Source: JAZBPO01 sp963691775 (GTDB lineage Bacteria; Pseudomonadota; Gammaproteobacteria; Pseudomonadales; Azotimanducaceae). From it: a stretch of 64,000 bases of DNA. A model generated the notes under the pieces. It had not been told where the DNA came from. It was given only the letters and a program-made list of their open reading frames with translations, and searched no databases. Every line of letters begins with the position of its first letter. Position 1 is the first letter of the stretch. Below are positions 8,618 through 17,451 of this stretch, piece by piece. The stretch spans positions 62,001 through 126,000 of the forward strand of contig OY829369.1 of assembly GCA_963691775.1 (NCBI GenBank). Reading direction: 5' to 3'. Made by a program: the position numbers and the translations under genes.

Positions 8618-10223
8618 TATTCACGTGCAGCCGAAGGCGCTGACCTGGGCGTAGGACCCGGTCGGCGTCCAGGTTGTTCCAGGACAGAATGTCAGCAACG
8701 CGCAGGCCGAAACGCTCTGCGATCTTCCATAGCGAGTCGCCGCTCCGAACGCGGTAGACAAGCGCTCTCACAATCGATCGTTCCTCCGGCGGTGACATCA
8801 CCGCAGTCGATTGCAGCGGGGTTTGGTAGACGACGAGTGCTTGTCCGATCTGAAGAGGATCGCGCAGGCCCATGCCGTTCCAGCGTGCAAGCGTGCGCAT
8901 TTCCACGCTATAGCGACGCGCTATGGTCCAGAAGCTCTCGCCGTTCCGGACAACGTGCGTGTGCTTTTCCAGCTCCGGAGAACCGGCCTCTACCGTTGCC
9001 TGGCGAGCGGCAGCGCGTTGTGCGACAGAGCCGCTGTAGCGTTCTTCGGGCGCACCGGCAACGGGAATGAGGAGCGCGTCGCCCGCTCGAATTCGCGTGC
9101 TTCGAAGGCGATTGGCGCGCTGGAGCGTCGCGACATCGAGGCCGTAGCGCGATGCGATCGTGGACAGAGATTCACCCGATCGAATGTGATGACGCTTCCA
9201 GGCAATTCGCTCATCCGCGGCCAGGCTGTCGAGGCTCGTTCGCAGAGGGTCTCCGTATCCCACTGGCACCAGCAAGTGATGGGGGCCGTCGGGATGCGTT
9301 GCCCAGCGATTCAGCGCTGGGTTGAGCCGGTAGAGCGAATCCTCGTCGATCTCAGCAAGGCTTGCAGCCCGCGCAATGTCCAGCTGTCCGCCGATCTCCA
9401 CCCGCTCGAACCCCGGCCTGTTGGCGATCGACACAAGCGTTACGCCGTGATCACCCGGCGACCCCACAAGGCGGGAGAGTGCAAGGAGGCGCGGCACGTA
9501 CGCGCGCGTTTCGCGGGGTAAGGGGAGATCGAAAAAGTCTTCCGATTCGCTTCTGCGAAGTGCCTTGCGGACGTTGCCCGGCCCTGCGTTGTAGGCGGCA
9601 AGGGCAAGGAGCCAGTCTCCGTCGAAGGTTTCATGCAGGTCCTCGAGCATGTCCAGGGCCGCACGCGTGCTTTCGATAAGATCTCGGCGTTCGTCGTGCC
9701 ACCAATCCTGTTCGAGCCCGTACTGACGACCAGTGCCGGGGATGAATTGCCAGAGGCCAGCGGCTCGGCCATGAGAATAGGCCCACGGATCGAAGGCGCT
9801 CTCGACGACGGGCAGAAGCGCGAGCTCCATGGGCATCTTGCGCGCGTCGATTTCCTCGACAATGTGATGCAGGTAGGGCCGTGCGCGCTCGGCGACACGG
9901 TCCAGATAGGCTTGATGATTTGCGTACCAGGCAAGCTCCCTGTCGATCCGCACGTGCTCGCGTGTCGGTAGCGCATAGCCCGCGCGAATGCGCGCCCAGA
10001 TATCTATCTCACCTGGGGCACTTCGAACTTCAAGCTTCGGCTCGATGCGTGGTGCGACTGCGGACCGCGCCGCCTCGATCGGTTCAGCTTCTGGCGACGC
10101 CTCGACTTCGATCGGATCGAGCCGCGTGGGCTCGTCGGGTGTAGCTGCACAGCCGACGAGAAGGGCACAGCTCACCAGGACCCGAAGTCGCTGCTTCGGG
10201 CCGGAGGAAACTGTCGAGTGCAT
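8604..10223 (-). CDS. mltD: Membrane-bound lytic murein transglycosylase D
   Basis: MltD cleaves the MurNAc-GlcNAc bond of peptidoglycan with 1,6-anhydro ring formation, acting from the inner face of the outer membrane. The 539-residue protein has a lipoprotein signal with Cys25 in the lipobox, a GH23 transglycosylase domain with Glu141 (in VVESAFDPWAYS) as the likely catalytic acid and AYNAG at 210-214, and three LysM peptidoglycan-binding repeats at about 345-388, 422-466 and 489-533. Its ATG overlaps the TGA of gloB (TGATG), so the two are probably translationally coupled. The gloB-mltD pair next to rnhA-dnaQ is the E. coli arrangement. Confidence 0.95.
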   Translation of the reverse strand: MHSTVSSGPKQRLRVLVSCALLVGCAATPDEPTRLDPIEVEASPEAEPIEAARSAVAPRIEPKLEVRSAPGEIDIWARIRAGYALPTREHVRIDRELAWYANHQAYLDRVAERARPYLHHIVEEIDARKMPMELALLPVVESAFDPWAYSHGRAAGLWQFIPGTGRQYGLEQDWWHDERRDLIESTRAALDMLEDLHETFDGDWLLALAAYNAGPGNVRKALRRSESEDFFDLPLPRETRAYVPRLLALSRLVGSPGDHGVTLVSIANRPGFERVEIGGQLDIARAASLAEIDEDSLYRLNPALNRWATHPDGPHHLLVPVGYGDPLRTSLDSLAADERIAWKRHHIRSGESLSTIASRYGLDVATLQRANRLRSTRIRAGDALLIPVAGAPEERYSGSVAQRAAARQATVEAGSPELEKHTHVVRNGESFWTIARRYSVEMRTLARWNGMGLRDPLQIGQALVVYQTPLQSTAVMSPPEERSIVRALVYRVRSGDSLWKIAERFGLRVADILSWNNLDADRVLRPGQRLRLHVNITDH

Positions 10224-10993
10224 CAGGCGTTATCCTTCCACCCGCGGATTTCAGCGAACACGGCGGCGGGATCAGAGACGGGCGAACCGCAGCGGCGCTC
10301 AGCAGCCGCAAGCACACCAGGCGCGGTCCAGCGTAGAAAGGGGTTGGTCGTCCGCTCCAGCTCGAGGCGGGAAGGTACGGTCGGGGTGCCTTCTGCGCGT
10401 AGGGCACGGGCCGCTTCCTCCCGTGCAGCGAGTGCGGCGTTGTCAGGTTCCACAAGGCGCGCGAAGGAGAGGTTCGCGAGCGTGTACTCGTGCGCGCAGA
10501 AAACGCGCGTGCTATCGGGCAAGCCAGCGAGCTTTGCAAGCGATGCTTGCATCTGCGCGGCGGTGCCCTCGAACACGCGACCGCAGCCACCGGCGAACAG
10601 CGTGTCGCCGCAGAACAGCACCGCTTCCTCAGCGCAGTAATAGGCGATGTGATCGAGGGTGTGTCCGGGGACTTCGATTACCTCGAAGGACGCACCCGCG
10701 ACTTTCACCCGATCGCCTTCTCTGACCTGCTCTACGACCTGGGGAATGCGCTCCGAGGCAGGCCCCACCACGCGTGCGCCATACGCTGCAGCGAGTTGCG
10801 ACACCCCACCTGTGTGATCAGAATGGTGGTGCGTAATGACGATACCGGCGAGTTCGAGTTCGTGCGCCTCGAGCGCGCGTTCGACGGGTGCCGCATCGCC
10901 CGGATCCACCACCCAGGCCTGCCGATCACCGGCGGCATGAAACAGCCAGAAGTAGTTGTCGCTGAACGCGGGGATGGTGTGGATCTCAAGCAT
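10223..10993 (-). CDS. gloB: Hydroxyacylglutathione hydrolase (glyoxalase II)
   Basis: Glyoxalase II hydrolyses S-D-lactoylglutathione to D-lactate and glutathione, completing methylglyoxal detoxification. The protein of 256 residues is a metallo-beta-lactamase-fold enzyme with the binuclear metal motif HxHxDH at 55-60 (in THHHSDHTG), further ligands in VPGHTLDH and FCGDTLF, and the C-terminal substrate-binding region with CAHEYT. The ATG at 10993 gives the normal N-terminus MLEIHTIPAFSDNY. The frame remains open to 12001 upstream, but that extension runs antisense through the neighbouring methyltransferase and rnhA and is not coding. Confidence 0.96.
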   Translation of the reverse strand: MLEIHTIPAFSDNYFWLFHAAGDRQAWVVDPGDAAPVERALEAHELELAGIVITHHHSDHTGGVSQLAAAYGARVVGPASERIPQVVEQVREGDRVKVAGASFEVIEVPGHTLDHIAYYCAEEAVLFCGDTLFAGGCGRVFEGTAAQMQASLAKLAGLPDSTRVFCAHEYTLANLSFARLVEPDNAALAAREEAARALRAEGTPTVPSRLELERTTNPFLRWTAPGVLAAAERRCGSPVSDPAAVFAEIRGWKDNA

Positions 10994-11071
10994 GGGGCCT
11001 CCGGTGTGCGGACGTCGTCCACTGGTTTGCGGGGCATGGTACCCGCTCGGACAAGATCGGAGAGTACCGGC

Positions 11072-11908
11072 ATGAGCCCGGTTCGGTTCGAACAACCCTA
11101 CGATGCAGCACTGGCGAGCGGCGGAAGCGCGTTTTTCGCGTCTGAAGTCGGGCATGCGCTCGAGCGCGCGGAGATGGAGATTCTGCGCCAGATGCTCGAT
11201 GACTGTTTCGGCGCGCGGGCGTTGTTGCTGGGTGCCGGCTCTGATGAACGGGTACTGGACGCGCTGCCGGTTCAGCGCCGATTTGTCGCCCGGATCGCCG
11301 ATACGGACATCAACCGGCGGCTGTCGGTGAACGCGGCGCACGCATCCGTTGTCGACCCCTGCAATCTGCCCTTCGAAAATGACGCCTTTGACGTGGTCGT
11401 ACTCTTTCATGGCCTCGATCTGGCGACTCGTCCGCACCGGGCTCTGAGCGAGGCCGCTCGCGTTCTCTCGGACGGAGGCCGCCTCATCGTGACGGGGTTC
11501 AATCCCTGGAGCCTGTGGGGCGCTCGAAGGCTGTTCGCGTCCCGGAAGGCGCCATGGAATGCCCATTTTCTCAATCCGGTGCGTATGACCGACTGGCTTT
11601 CGCTGCTCGATTTCACGGTCACGCGCACTGAGTTCGCTCGCTACCGGCCACCGATTCGCGGTGGTAAGCGGTTCTTCGAATCGCGCGCGGCACGGCTGCT
11701 CAAGACGCTCGTGCGCTTGCCGTTCGGCGGGGTATGGATGATCAAGGCGCGCCGCCGAACCTTCGCGGGTGCCATTAATCCAGCGCGAGATCGAGCGCGC
11801 CGGGCCCGCCTTTCCGGAGCCGTGCGTCCTGCAGTACGCGGTGCAGCGCTGCGGGACGATGCGCGCGCCAAGGACGGTAATGTCTTGCCGTTCGAACCGC
11901 GAGCATGA
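11072..11908 (+). CDS. SAM-dependent class I methyltransferase (YafS-like)
   Basis: A 278-residue methyltransferase-domain protein. The SAM-binding motif I is LLLGAGSDERVL, and a motif II/post-II region follows (NDAFDVVVLFHGLD, then a loop with LSDGGRLIVTGFNPWSLWG). The position between gloB and rnhA is that of E. coli yafS, which has the same fold; the substrate is unknown. A basic, low-complexity tail of about 50 residues follows the domain. The ATG at 11072 is used because it starts 78 bp from the divergent gloB and precedes the domain; the frame is open upstream only as antisense of gloB. It overlaps rnhA by 4 bp (ATGA). Confidence 0.85.
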   Translation: MSPVRFEQPYDAALASGGSAFFASEVGHALERAEMEILRQMLDDCFGARALLLGAGSDERVLDALPVQRRFVARIADTDINRRLSVNAAHASVVDPCNLPFENDAFDVVVLFHGLDLATRPHRALSEAARVLSDGGRLIVTGFNPWSLWGARRLFASRKAPWNAHFLNPVRMTDWLSLLDFTVTRTEFARYRPPIRGGKRFFESRAARLLKTLVRLPFGGVWMIKARRRTFAGAINPARDRARRARLSGAVRPAVRGAALRDDARAKDGNVLPFEPRA

Positions 11909-12378
11909 CGTCTCGGGTCGAGATCTGGACCGACGGCGCGTGCAAGCAGAATCCTGGCCCGGGGGGGTGGGGCGCGGTACTGCGCGCAGGTGCGGCTGCA
12001 CTGCATCTCTGGGGCGGCGAGCCCTCTACCACGAACAACCAGATGGAGCTCACGGCGGCGATTCGGGCCTTGGAGCGCCTGGAGCGGCCCGCGCAGGTGC
12101 GTCTGCATACGGACTCGACCTACGTGATGAAGGGTATGCAGGAGTGGATACACAGCTGGAAGCGGCGGAACTGGCGAACGGCTGCAAAGAAGCCCGTGTC
12201 CAACGTCGAGCTCTGGCAGCGCCTGGACGCTGCTGTAATTCGTCACGACGTCGAGTGGGTCTGGGTAAAGGGACACAGCGGCGATCCGGGTAATGAGCTG
12301 GCTGATGCGCTGGCCAATCGTGGCGTGGACGACTTTGGCCGCAACGGCGTAACCGGAGAGAACGAGGAGCGTCAGTGA
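11905..12378 (+). CDS. rnhA: Ribonuclease HI
   Basis: RNase HI cleaves the RNA strand of RNA-DNA hybrids. The 157-residue protein keeps all catalytic residues at the same numbers as E. coli: Asp10 (IWTDGAC), Glu48 (QMELTAA), Asp70 (HTDSTYV), His124 (VKGHSG) and Asp134 (ELADALA). The start ATG overlaps the upstream methyltransferase stop (ATGA), and the stop TGA overlaps the dnaQ start (TGATG), so the three genes form a tightly coupled unit. Adjacency of rnhA and dnaQ is widespread in gammaproteobacteria, although in E. coli the two are divergent. Confidence 0.98.
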   Translation: MTSRVEIWTDGACKQNPGPGGWGAVLRAGAAALHLWGGEPSTTNNQMELTAAIRALERLERPAQVRLHTDSTYVMKGMQEWIHSWKRRNWRTAAKKPVSNVELWQRLDAAVIRHDVEWVWVKGHSGDPGNELADALANRGVDDFGRNGVTGENEERQ

Positions 12379-13103
12379 TGCGCCAGGTGGTGCTCGATAC
12401 GGAAACCACGGGTCTCGAGCCGGAACTCGGGCATAGGATCATCGAGATCGGTGCGGTCGAGATCATCGGCCGTCGGCTTACGGGAAGACACTTCCATCAG
12501 TACATCGATCCCGAACGCGATATTGACGAAGGCGCCATCGAGGTACACGGGCTGACGCGCGAGTTTCTCTCGGACAAGCCTCGCTTTTCCCACGTCGCGG
12601 CGCCGTTTCTGGAGTTCGTCCAGGGTGCGGAGGTTGTGATTCACAACGCGCCGTTCGACGCGGCATTCATCGACCATGAATTTGCCATGCTCGCGGAACC
12701 GCCCGGACGTCTGGCGGACCACTGCGAGATCACCGATTCGCTCGTCGTTGCACGACGACGCCATCCGGGCCAGAAGAACAGCCTGGATGCGCTATGTCGT
12801 CGCTATGGAATCGATAATTCAGAGCGCGATCTGCACGGAGCGCTTCTCGACGCCGAGCTGCTTGCAGACGTCTTCCTCGCAATGACGGGCGGCCAAACGG
12901 CGCTTTCACTCGGCGATGAGAGTGACAGCAGCGCCACCGGTGGGGAGAGTGCGATGCGGCGCCTGCCGGCTGATCGCAAGCGACTGATGGTCGTCAGCGC
13001 ATCGGCTGAAGAAGAGGCTGCGCACCGTGCGTGGCTTGACGCACAGGACGGCGAGCGCGAGGGCGGGACGTTGTGGCGCAGCCTCGGCCTCGAGCCCTCC
13101 TGA
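12378..13103 (+). CDS. dnaQ: DNA polymerase III epsilon subunit (3'-5' proofreading exonuclease)
   Basis: Epsilon is the proofreading exonuclease of the replicative polymerase core. The 241-residue protein has Exo I (LDTETTG, Asp7 and Glu9), Exo II (HNAPFDAAFID) and Exo III-epsilon (HGALLDAELLADVF) motifs. The C-terminus carries the linker to the alpha subunit. A GTG three bases earlier (12375) is also in frame; I use the ATG at 12378 because it matches the family start MRQVVLDTETTG. The gene ends 4 bp from the convergent nhaB stop. Confidence 0.96.
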   Translation: MRQVVLDTETTGLEPELGHRIIEIGAVEIIGRRLTGRHFHQYIDPERDIDEGAIEVHGLTREFLSDKPRFSHVAAPFLEFVQGAEVVIHNAPFDAAFIDHEFAMLAEPPGRLADHCEITDSLVVARRRHPGQKNSLDALCRRYGIDNSERDLHGALLDAELLADVFLAMTGGQTALSLGDESDSSATGGESAMRRLPADRKRLMVVSASAEEEAAHRAWLDAQDGEREGGTLWRSLGLEPS

Positions 13104-13107
13104 TCGG

Positions 13108-14598
13108 TCAGAGGAACAGCAGTACCGCCAGGTAGCCCATGCCCCCCATAGAGAGGGTGTAGGGAAACGCCATGATCACCATCCTGATGTATGAAAGCCG
13201 GATCAGCGGGGCAATCGAGGAGGTCAACAGGAAGAGGAAGGCTGCCTGACCGTTCGGTGTCGCCACCGACGGAATATTGGTCCCCGTATTGATCGCAACC
13301 GTGAGCGCATTGAAGTGCTCGCGGTCGATAGCGCCGCCATCCAGCGCCGCCTTGACCTCGTTGATGTACACGGTGGCGACGAAAACGTTGTCGCTCACGG
13401 CTGAAAGTACGCCATTGGCGATGAAGAACAGGCCCGGCTGAGCATCCCTGTCTTGCGCCAGCACCCACTCGATTACCGGATTGAACAGGTGCTGGTCGTG
13501 GATGACCGCAACGATCGAGAAAAAGACCACGAGGAGCGCTGTGAAGGGGAGGGCTTCCTCGAACGCCTTGCCCAGCTGATGCTCTTCGATAACCCCGTTC
13601 AGCGCCGTCTGCAGGACAATGACCGTCAGCCCGATGATGCCGACCTCGGCGATGTGGAAGAGCAGGCCAATGATCAGGAATACGGCGGCGCCGGCCTGCA
13701 CGTACAGGCGCGCAACCTCGGCCTGGGTGCGATTCTTTTCCTCTTCTGCGTCGTACTCCTCAAGGATGAGACGGACCGGGTCCGGCAGTTCTGCGCCGTA
13801 GCCGAACAGCTTGAACTGCTCTAGGGCGTAGCAGGTCGCGAGCCCGACAGCGAGAACCGGCATCGTGATGGGCGCCATGCGCAAGAAGAACTCACCAAAG
13901 TCCCACCCCGCTTTGCCCGCGATCAGCAGGTTTTGCGGTTCGCCTACGGTCGTGCATACGCCACCGAGCGCCGTACCGACCGCCGCGTGCATGATCAGAG
14001 AGCGCAGGAAAGATCGAAAGTTGTCCAGATCCTCGCGATGCAGATCTTGAACCTCATCATCGGTCGCAATGTCGTGGTTGTGCTGGACCTTCTTTCCTGA
14101 CGCAACGCGGTGATAGATGGAATAGAACCCGACCGCGACCGAAATCACGACGGCCGTAACCGTGAGCGCGTCCAGAAAGGCGGAAAGGAAGGCCGCCACG
14201 CCCGAAAACAGCAGTGCGAGCGTCACCTTCCGACGGACGCCGAGCAGCAGCTTGGTGAAGATGAAGAGCAGCAGCTCTCGCATGAAGTAGATACCGGCCA
14301 CCATGAACATCAGCAGCAGGATGACCGGGAAGTTCGCAAATACCTCCGTACGGATCGTCTCCGTGCTTGTCATGCCGAGAAGCGCCGCCTCGAAAGCAAG
14401 CAACCCGCCTGGCTGCAGCGGATAGCAGCGCAGCGCCATGGCGAGCGTGAAGATGAACTCGATGACCAATACCCAGCCTGTCATGAAGGGGCCGAGAACG
14501 AGCAGCAGCAGCGGATTGAGGACGAGGAACGCGAGGATCGTTCGCTTGTACCAGTCGGGCGCGTGGCCCAGAAAATTGCTCCAGAGGGCTTGGGTCAC
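13108..14598 (-). CDS. nhaB: Na+/H+ antiporter NhaB
   Basis: NhaB is an inner-membrane antiporter that expels Na+ in exchange for H+. The 496-residue sequence is strongly hydrophobic with about 12 predicted membrane spans; family segments include the region around CTTVGEPQNLLIAGKAGWDF and the C-terminal NTGTNIPSVATPNGQAAFLF. The length matches E. coli NhaB (513). It starts 193 bp downstream of the SCP-2 gene on the same strand and ends almost abutting dnaQ. A sodium-extruding antiporter fits a marine or halotolerant host, which is an inference only. Confidence 0.95.
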   Translation of the reverse strand: MTQALWSNFLGHAPDWYKRTILAFLVLNPLLLLVLGPFMTGWVLVIEFIFTLAMALRCYPLQPGGLLAFEAALLGMTSTETIRTEVFANFPVILLLMFMVAGIYFMRELLLFIFTKLLLGVRRKVTLALLFSGVAAFLSAFLDALTVTAVVISVAVGFYSIYHRVASGKKVQHNHDIATDDEVQDLHREDLDNFRSFLRSLIMHAAVGTALGGVCTTVGEPQNLLIAGKAGWDFGEFFLRMAPITMPVLAVGLATCYALEQFKLFGYGAELPDPVRLILEEYDAEEEKNRTQAEVARLYVQAGAAVFLIIGLLFHIAEVGIIGLTVIVLQTALNGVIEEHQLGKAFEEALPFTALLVVFFSIVAVIHDQHLFNPVIEWVLAQDRDAQPGLFFIANGVLSAVSDNVFVATVYINEVKAALDGGAIDREHFNALTVAINTGTNIPSVATPNGQAAFLFLLTSSIAPLIRLSYIRMVIMAFPYTLSMGGMGYLAVLLFL

Positions 14599-14791
14599 GG
14601 GCGCTCCAGTCTGTGATGCGGAGGGAAACGTCGCGTCAGCGGAAAGTTGTCAGCGGACGCCAGACGGCAATCTCGAAACTGCAGAACGGTCGCCCAAACG
14701 GTTCCGCCGAAACGGCCGTGCCGAGCCAGCCGTTCCAAAACGGCCGTGGCCGGCGAAGTTAACCGAATTCGCACGTCATCGAAAGCCGCGG

Positions 14792-15112
14792 TCAGGCGGT
14801 AAACAGCATCCGAAGCTGGAGCGCGAGAATGAGATTTCCGTCAGTGCGGATACGACCGGCCATGAACGCGGCCATTGGATCAATATCGCCGGTGACGATT
14901 CCGAGGGCGGTTTCGAGGTCTTCGAACAGGAAGGTCACTGACGGATCGTCGTGGACACCGTCGCCGACGGAGAGCCTGCCTGCCTGAACTCGAAGGTGAA
15001 ACAGCGGCTGGCCGCTGATGGTGAACTGATAGACGCAATCGGTCTCGTGCGCAGCAGCTGGGCTGAATGCCGGTTCAAGGCGTCTACGAACCTGATCGAG
15101 ATCAACGGCCAC
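14792..15112 (-). CDS. SCP-2 sterol-transfer family protein
   Basis: A 106-residue single-domain protein of the SCP-2 superfamily, which binds hydrophobic ligands such as lipids or acyl-CoA. It shows the usual succession of beta strands (VYQFTISGQ, FHLRVQAGRLSVGDG), the DPSVTFLFEDLETALGIVTGDIDP region and the final KLRMLF-like segment (here QLRMLFTA). The start is GTG, preceded by AGGAAG with about 5 bases between. Its ligand is unknown. It is divergent from sohB and upstream of nhaB. Confidence 0.8.
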   Translation of the reverse strand: MAVDLDQVRRRLEPAFSPAAAHETDCVYQFTISGQPLFHLRVQAGRLSVGDGVHDDPSVTFLFEDLETALGIVTGDIDPMAAFMAGRIRTDGNLILALQLRMLFTA

Positions 15113-15287
15113 GAATCTTCCTACGGCGAACGGTTCACCACGCCTGCATGCTAGCGCCTACGCGGTCCGGGGCGAAGTGGACGCCTCTCGGGCCCACCGG
15201 TACAGTGGCGCGCGTCTCACGACTGCGTACGCTTGTCTCCCACGTCACCGTGGGATATCCCCCGCTTTCCTGCATCGGATCCGCTCC

Positions 15288-16334
15288 ATGGAGTACTTCG
15301 CCGATTACGCGTTGTTTCTAGCGAAGAGCATCACCGTGCTCGTTGTTGTGCTCATCGTCATTGTTGCCATCGCGAATACGGCCCAGCGCGGGCGCCGTCC
15401 CTTTGACGGAGGCCGGATCGAGACTCGGCGATTGAATGATGTGCTTGACGACATGCGCGACGCGCTGCGCGGTGTTGCCTTCGACGAGAAGGCCCTCAAG
15501 AAGCTGGCCAAGGACGAAGCTAAAGCAGAGAAAGCGCGACGCAAGGCCGAGGAGAAGGGTGAAGTCAGCCGGCCCCGCACCTGGGTGATCTCCTTCGACG
15601 GCGATGTTGCGGCTTCGGCCGTGCGCGCCTTGCGCAACGAGGTCACCGCGATCCTTACGCTTGCGGAACCCGGCGATGAGGTGCTGGCTTGCATAGAATC
15701 GCCCGGTGGCGTGGTGCACGGCTATGGACTTGCAGCGTCGCAGCTTCATCGACTTCGTGCCGCGCAAGGAGTCGCCCTGACCGTTGCCGTCGACAAGGTG
15801 GCGGCAAGCGGCGGTTACATGATGGCCTGCATCGGGGAGCGGATTCTCGCAGCGCCCTTCGCCATCGTCGGCTCCATTGGCGTCGTTGCCCAGGTGCCTA
15901 ACGTGCACAGGCTGCTGAAGAAGAACGACGTCGATGTTGACGTCATCACGGCTGGAGAGTTCAAGCGCACGCTGACTGTGTTCGGAGAGAATACGGAGAA
16001 AGGGCGCGAGAAGTTCGTTGAGGAAATCGAAGACGTGCACAGCCTGTTTAAGGCGCACGTCGCTGAACATCGACCCTCACTCGAAATCGAACGCGTGGCG
16101 ACCGGCGAGGCCTGGCACGGGCGCCAGGCAATCGATCTCGGCCTTGTCGACGAACTGATGACGTCGGATGAGTTCATCGTCGCCGCCTGCGCTGAGCGCG
16201 AGGTCTACGAGGTCAAGTGGACGGAGCCGAGATCCCTCGCGGACCGGTTCGCCCAGCAGGCGGCGCACGTCGCAGGCGCCAGTATAGAGCGCCTGTTCCT
16301 GCGCTGGCGTGACCGGTTCAATTGGGTCGGATAA
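15288..16334 (+). CDS. sohB: Inner-membrane peptidase SohB, S49 family
   Basis: SohB is a membrane-anchored serine peptidase of family S49. In 348 residues it has an N-terminal membrane span (about 11-30), a charged Lys/Glu-rich linker (SohB_N region, about 45-95) and the peptidase domain with the Ser174/Lys226 dyad (in AASGGYM and GEFKRTL), 52 residues apart as in SppA-type enzymes. The ATG at 15288 directly precedes the membrane anchor; upstream in-frame codons lack any signal-like features. The next gene starts 13 bp downstream, suggesting co-transcription. Confidence 0.92.
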   Translation: MEYFADYALFLAKSITVLVVVLIVIVAIANTAQRGRRPFDGGRIETRRLNDVLDDMRDALRGVAFDEKALKKLAKDEAKAEKARRKAEEKGEVSRPRTWVISFDGDVAASAVRALRNEVTAILTLAEPGDEVLACIESPGGVVHGYGLAASQLHRLRAAQGVALTVAVDKVAASGGYMMACIGERILAAPFAIVGSIGVVAQVPNVHRLLKKNDVDVDVITAGEFKRTLTVFGENTEKGREKFVEEIEDVHSLFKAHVAEHRPSLEIERVATGEAWHGRQAIDLGLVDELMTSDEFIVAACAEREVYEVKWTEPRSLADRFAQQAAHVAGASIERLFLRWRDRFNWVG

Positions 16335-16347
16335 GAGAGAACGGCCG

Positions 16348-17337
16348 ATGACAACGTTCAAGGCACTGCTGGTCGAAAAGACCGATGATGGGTATGCGCG
16401 ACGCATCGTTGAGCGATCAGTGGACGATCTGCCTGCGGGTGAAGTCCTGATCGAAGTCGCGTACTCCTCGCTTAACTACAAGGACGGCTTGTCGGCGACC
16501 GGTAATCCAGGCGTGACGCGGACGTTCCCGCACACACCCGGGATCGACGCTGCGGGCGTTGTGCGCGCTTCGGACAGCGACCGCTTCGCAGTCGGTGATG
16601 AGGTGGTCGTGATCGGTTTCGATCTCGGCATGAACACCCCCGGTGGCTTCGGCCGCTACGTTCGCGTTCCTGCGGACTGGGTCGTCACGCGCCCCGGTGG
16701 CCTTTCGCTGCGCGAGGCAATGATCCTCGGCACGGCGGGTTTTACTGCCGCGGAATGCGTCGACAAACTTGAACGACTTGGCAACGTCATGCCCGCAGAC
16801 GGTCCCGTACTCGTCACGGGTGCGACGGGTGGCGTCGGTTCGGTTGCTGTCATGTTGCTGGCGAAGCTCGGCTACGAAGTCGTTGCGGCGACGGGCAAGG
16901 CGGATCGCGCGGATTGGCTGCGCGGCCTTGGCGCAGCCGACGTCATCGGCAGAGAGGACATGCGAGAAGGCGGTAACAGGCCCTTGCTCGCCGAGCGCTG
17001 GGCCGGCGTCGTCGACACGGTGGGGGGCGAAATACTCTTTAACGCCGTGAAGTCTCTACGCTATGGAGGGTCCGCGGCGATTTGTGGTCTCGTCGATTCT
17101 CCGGCCATTCCGGCGACCGTCCTGCCGTTCATCCTGCGCCATGTGAATCTGTTGGGGATCGACTCCGTTCAGCTGCCGCTCGAAGACAAGGTGCGCATCT
17201 GGGATCGCCTTGCGGGTGAATGGAAGCTCGACGGGCTCGAAGACCTTGTACATCCCCTTGGCCTCGACGACGTTTCTGACGCGATTGACGCCATTCTTGC
17301 CGGCCGAATGGTCGGTCGCGGGTTGCTCGCCCACTGA
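16348..17337 (+). CDS. acuI: Acrylyl-CoA reductase-type (AcuI/YhdH) NADPH oxidoreductase
   Basis: A 329-residue zinc-independent medium-chain reductase. The protein matches the YhdH/AcuI/YhfP subfamily, in which AcuI reduces toxic acrylyl-CoA to propionyl-CoA with NADPH. Characteristic stretches are SSLNYKDGLSATGNPGVTR near the N-terminus and the Rossmann nucleotide-binding site VTGATGGVGSVAV. AGAGA precedes the ATG by about 9 bases. It follows sohB closely and is followed by a hairpin (17343-17361). A link to the propionate genes prpBC at 46-48 kb is possible but unproven. Confidence 0.85.
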   Translation: MTTFKALLVEKTDDGYARRIVERSVDDLPAGEVLIEVAYSSLNYKDGLSATGNPGVTRTFPHTPGIDAAGVVRASDSDRFAVGDEVVVIGFDLGMNTPGGFGRYVRVPADWVVTRPGGLSLREAMILGTAGFTAAECVDKLERLGNVMPADGPVLVTGATGGVGSVAVMLLAKLGYEVVAATGKADRADWLRGLGAADVIGREDMREGGNRPLLAERWAGVVDTVGGEILFNAVKSLRYGGSAAICGLVDSPAIPATVLPFILRHVNLLGIDSVQLPLEDKVRIWDRLAGEWKLDGLEDLVHPLGLDDVSDAIDAILAGRMVGRGLLAH

Positions 17338-17342
17338 TCCTC

Positions 17343-17361
17343 GGCGGGCCTGGAGCCCGCC
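17343..17361 (+). terminator. Hairpin after the acuI-like gene
   Basis: GGCGGGC, loop CTGGA, GCCCGCC: a perfect 7-bp GC-only stem starting 5 bp after the stop. No T tract follows, so termination is only likely, not shown. Confidence 0.4.
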
Positions 17362-17451
17362 ACGATTCGCCCATCCATCTGCGTACCCGTTCGCGGACGC
17401 GGTGCTATGCTCGATTGTCTTCCATTCCGGCCATGCGCAGGGGAGAGAGAC

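Noticed and set aside
10490..11071. A 194-codon upstream extension of the methyltransferase gene
   Set aside because: It runs antisense to gloB; the methyltransferase domain begins after the ATG at 11072.
10994..12001. A 336-codon upstream extension of gloB
   Set aside because: The extension is antisense to the methyltransferase and rnhA; glyoxalase II begins at 10993 with its normal N-terminus.
14599..14791. Two imperfect copies of AAACGGCCGTG upstream of nhaB
   Set aside because: Too short and GC-rich to be distinguished from chance; no operator can be assigned.
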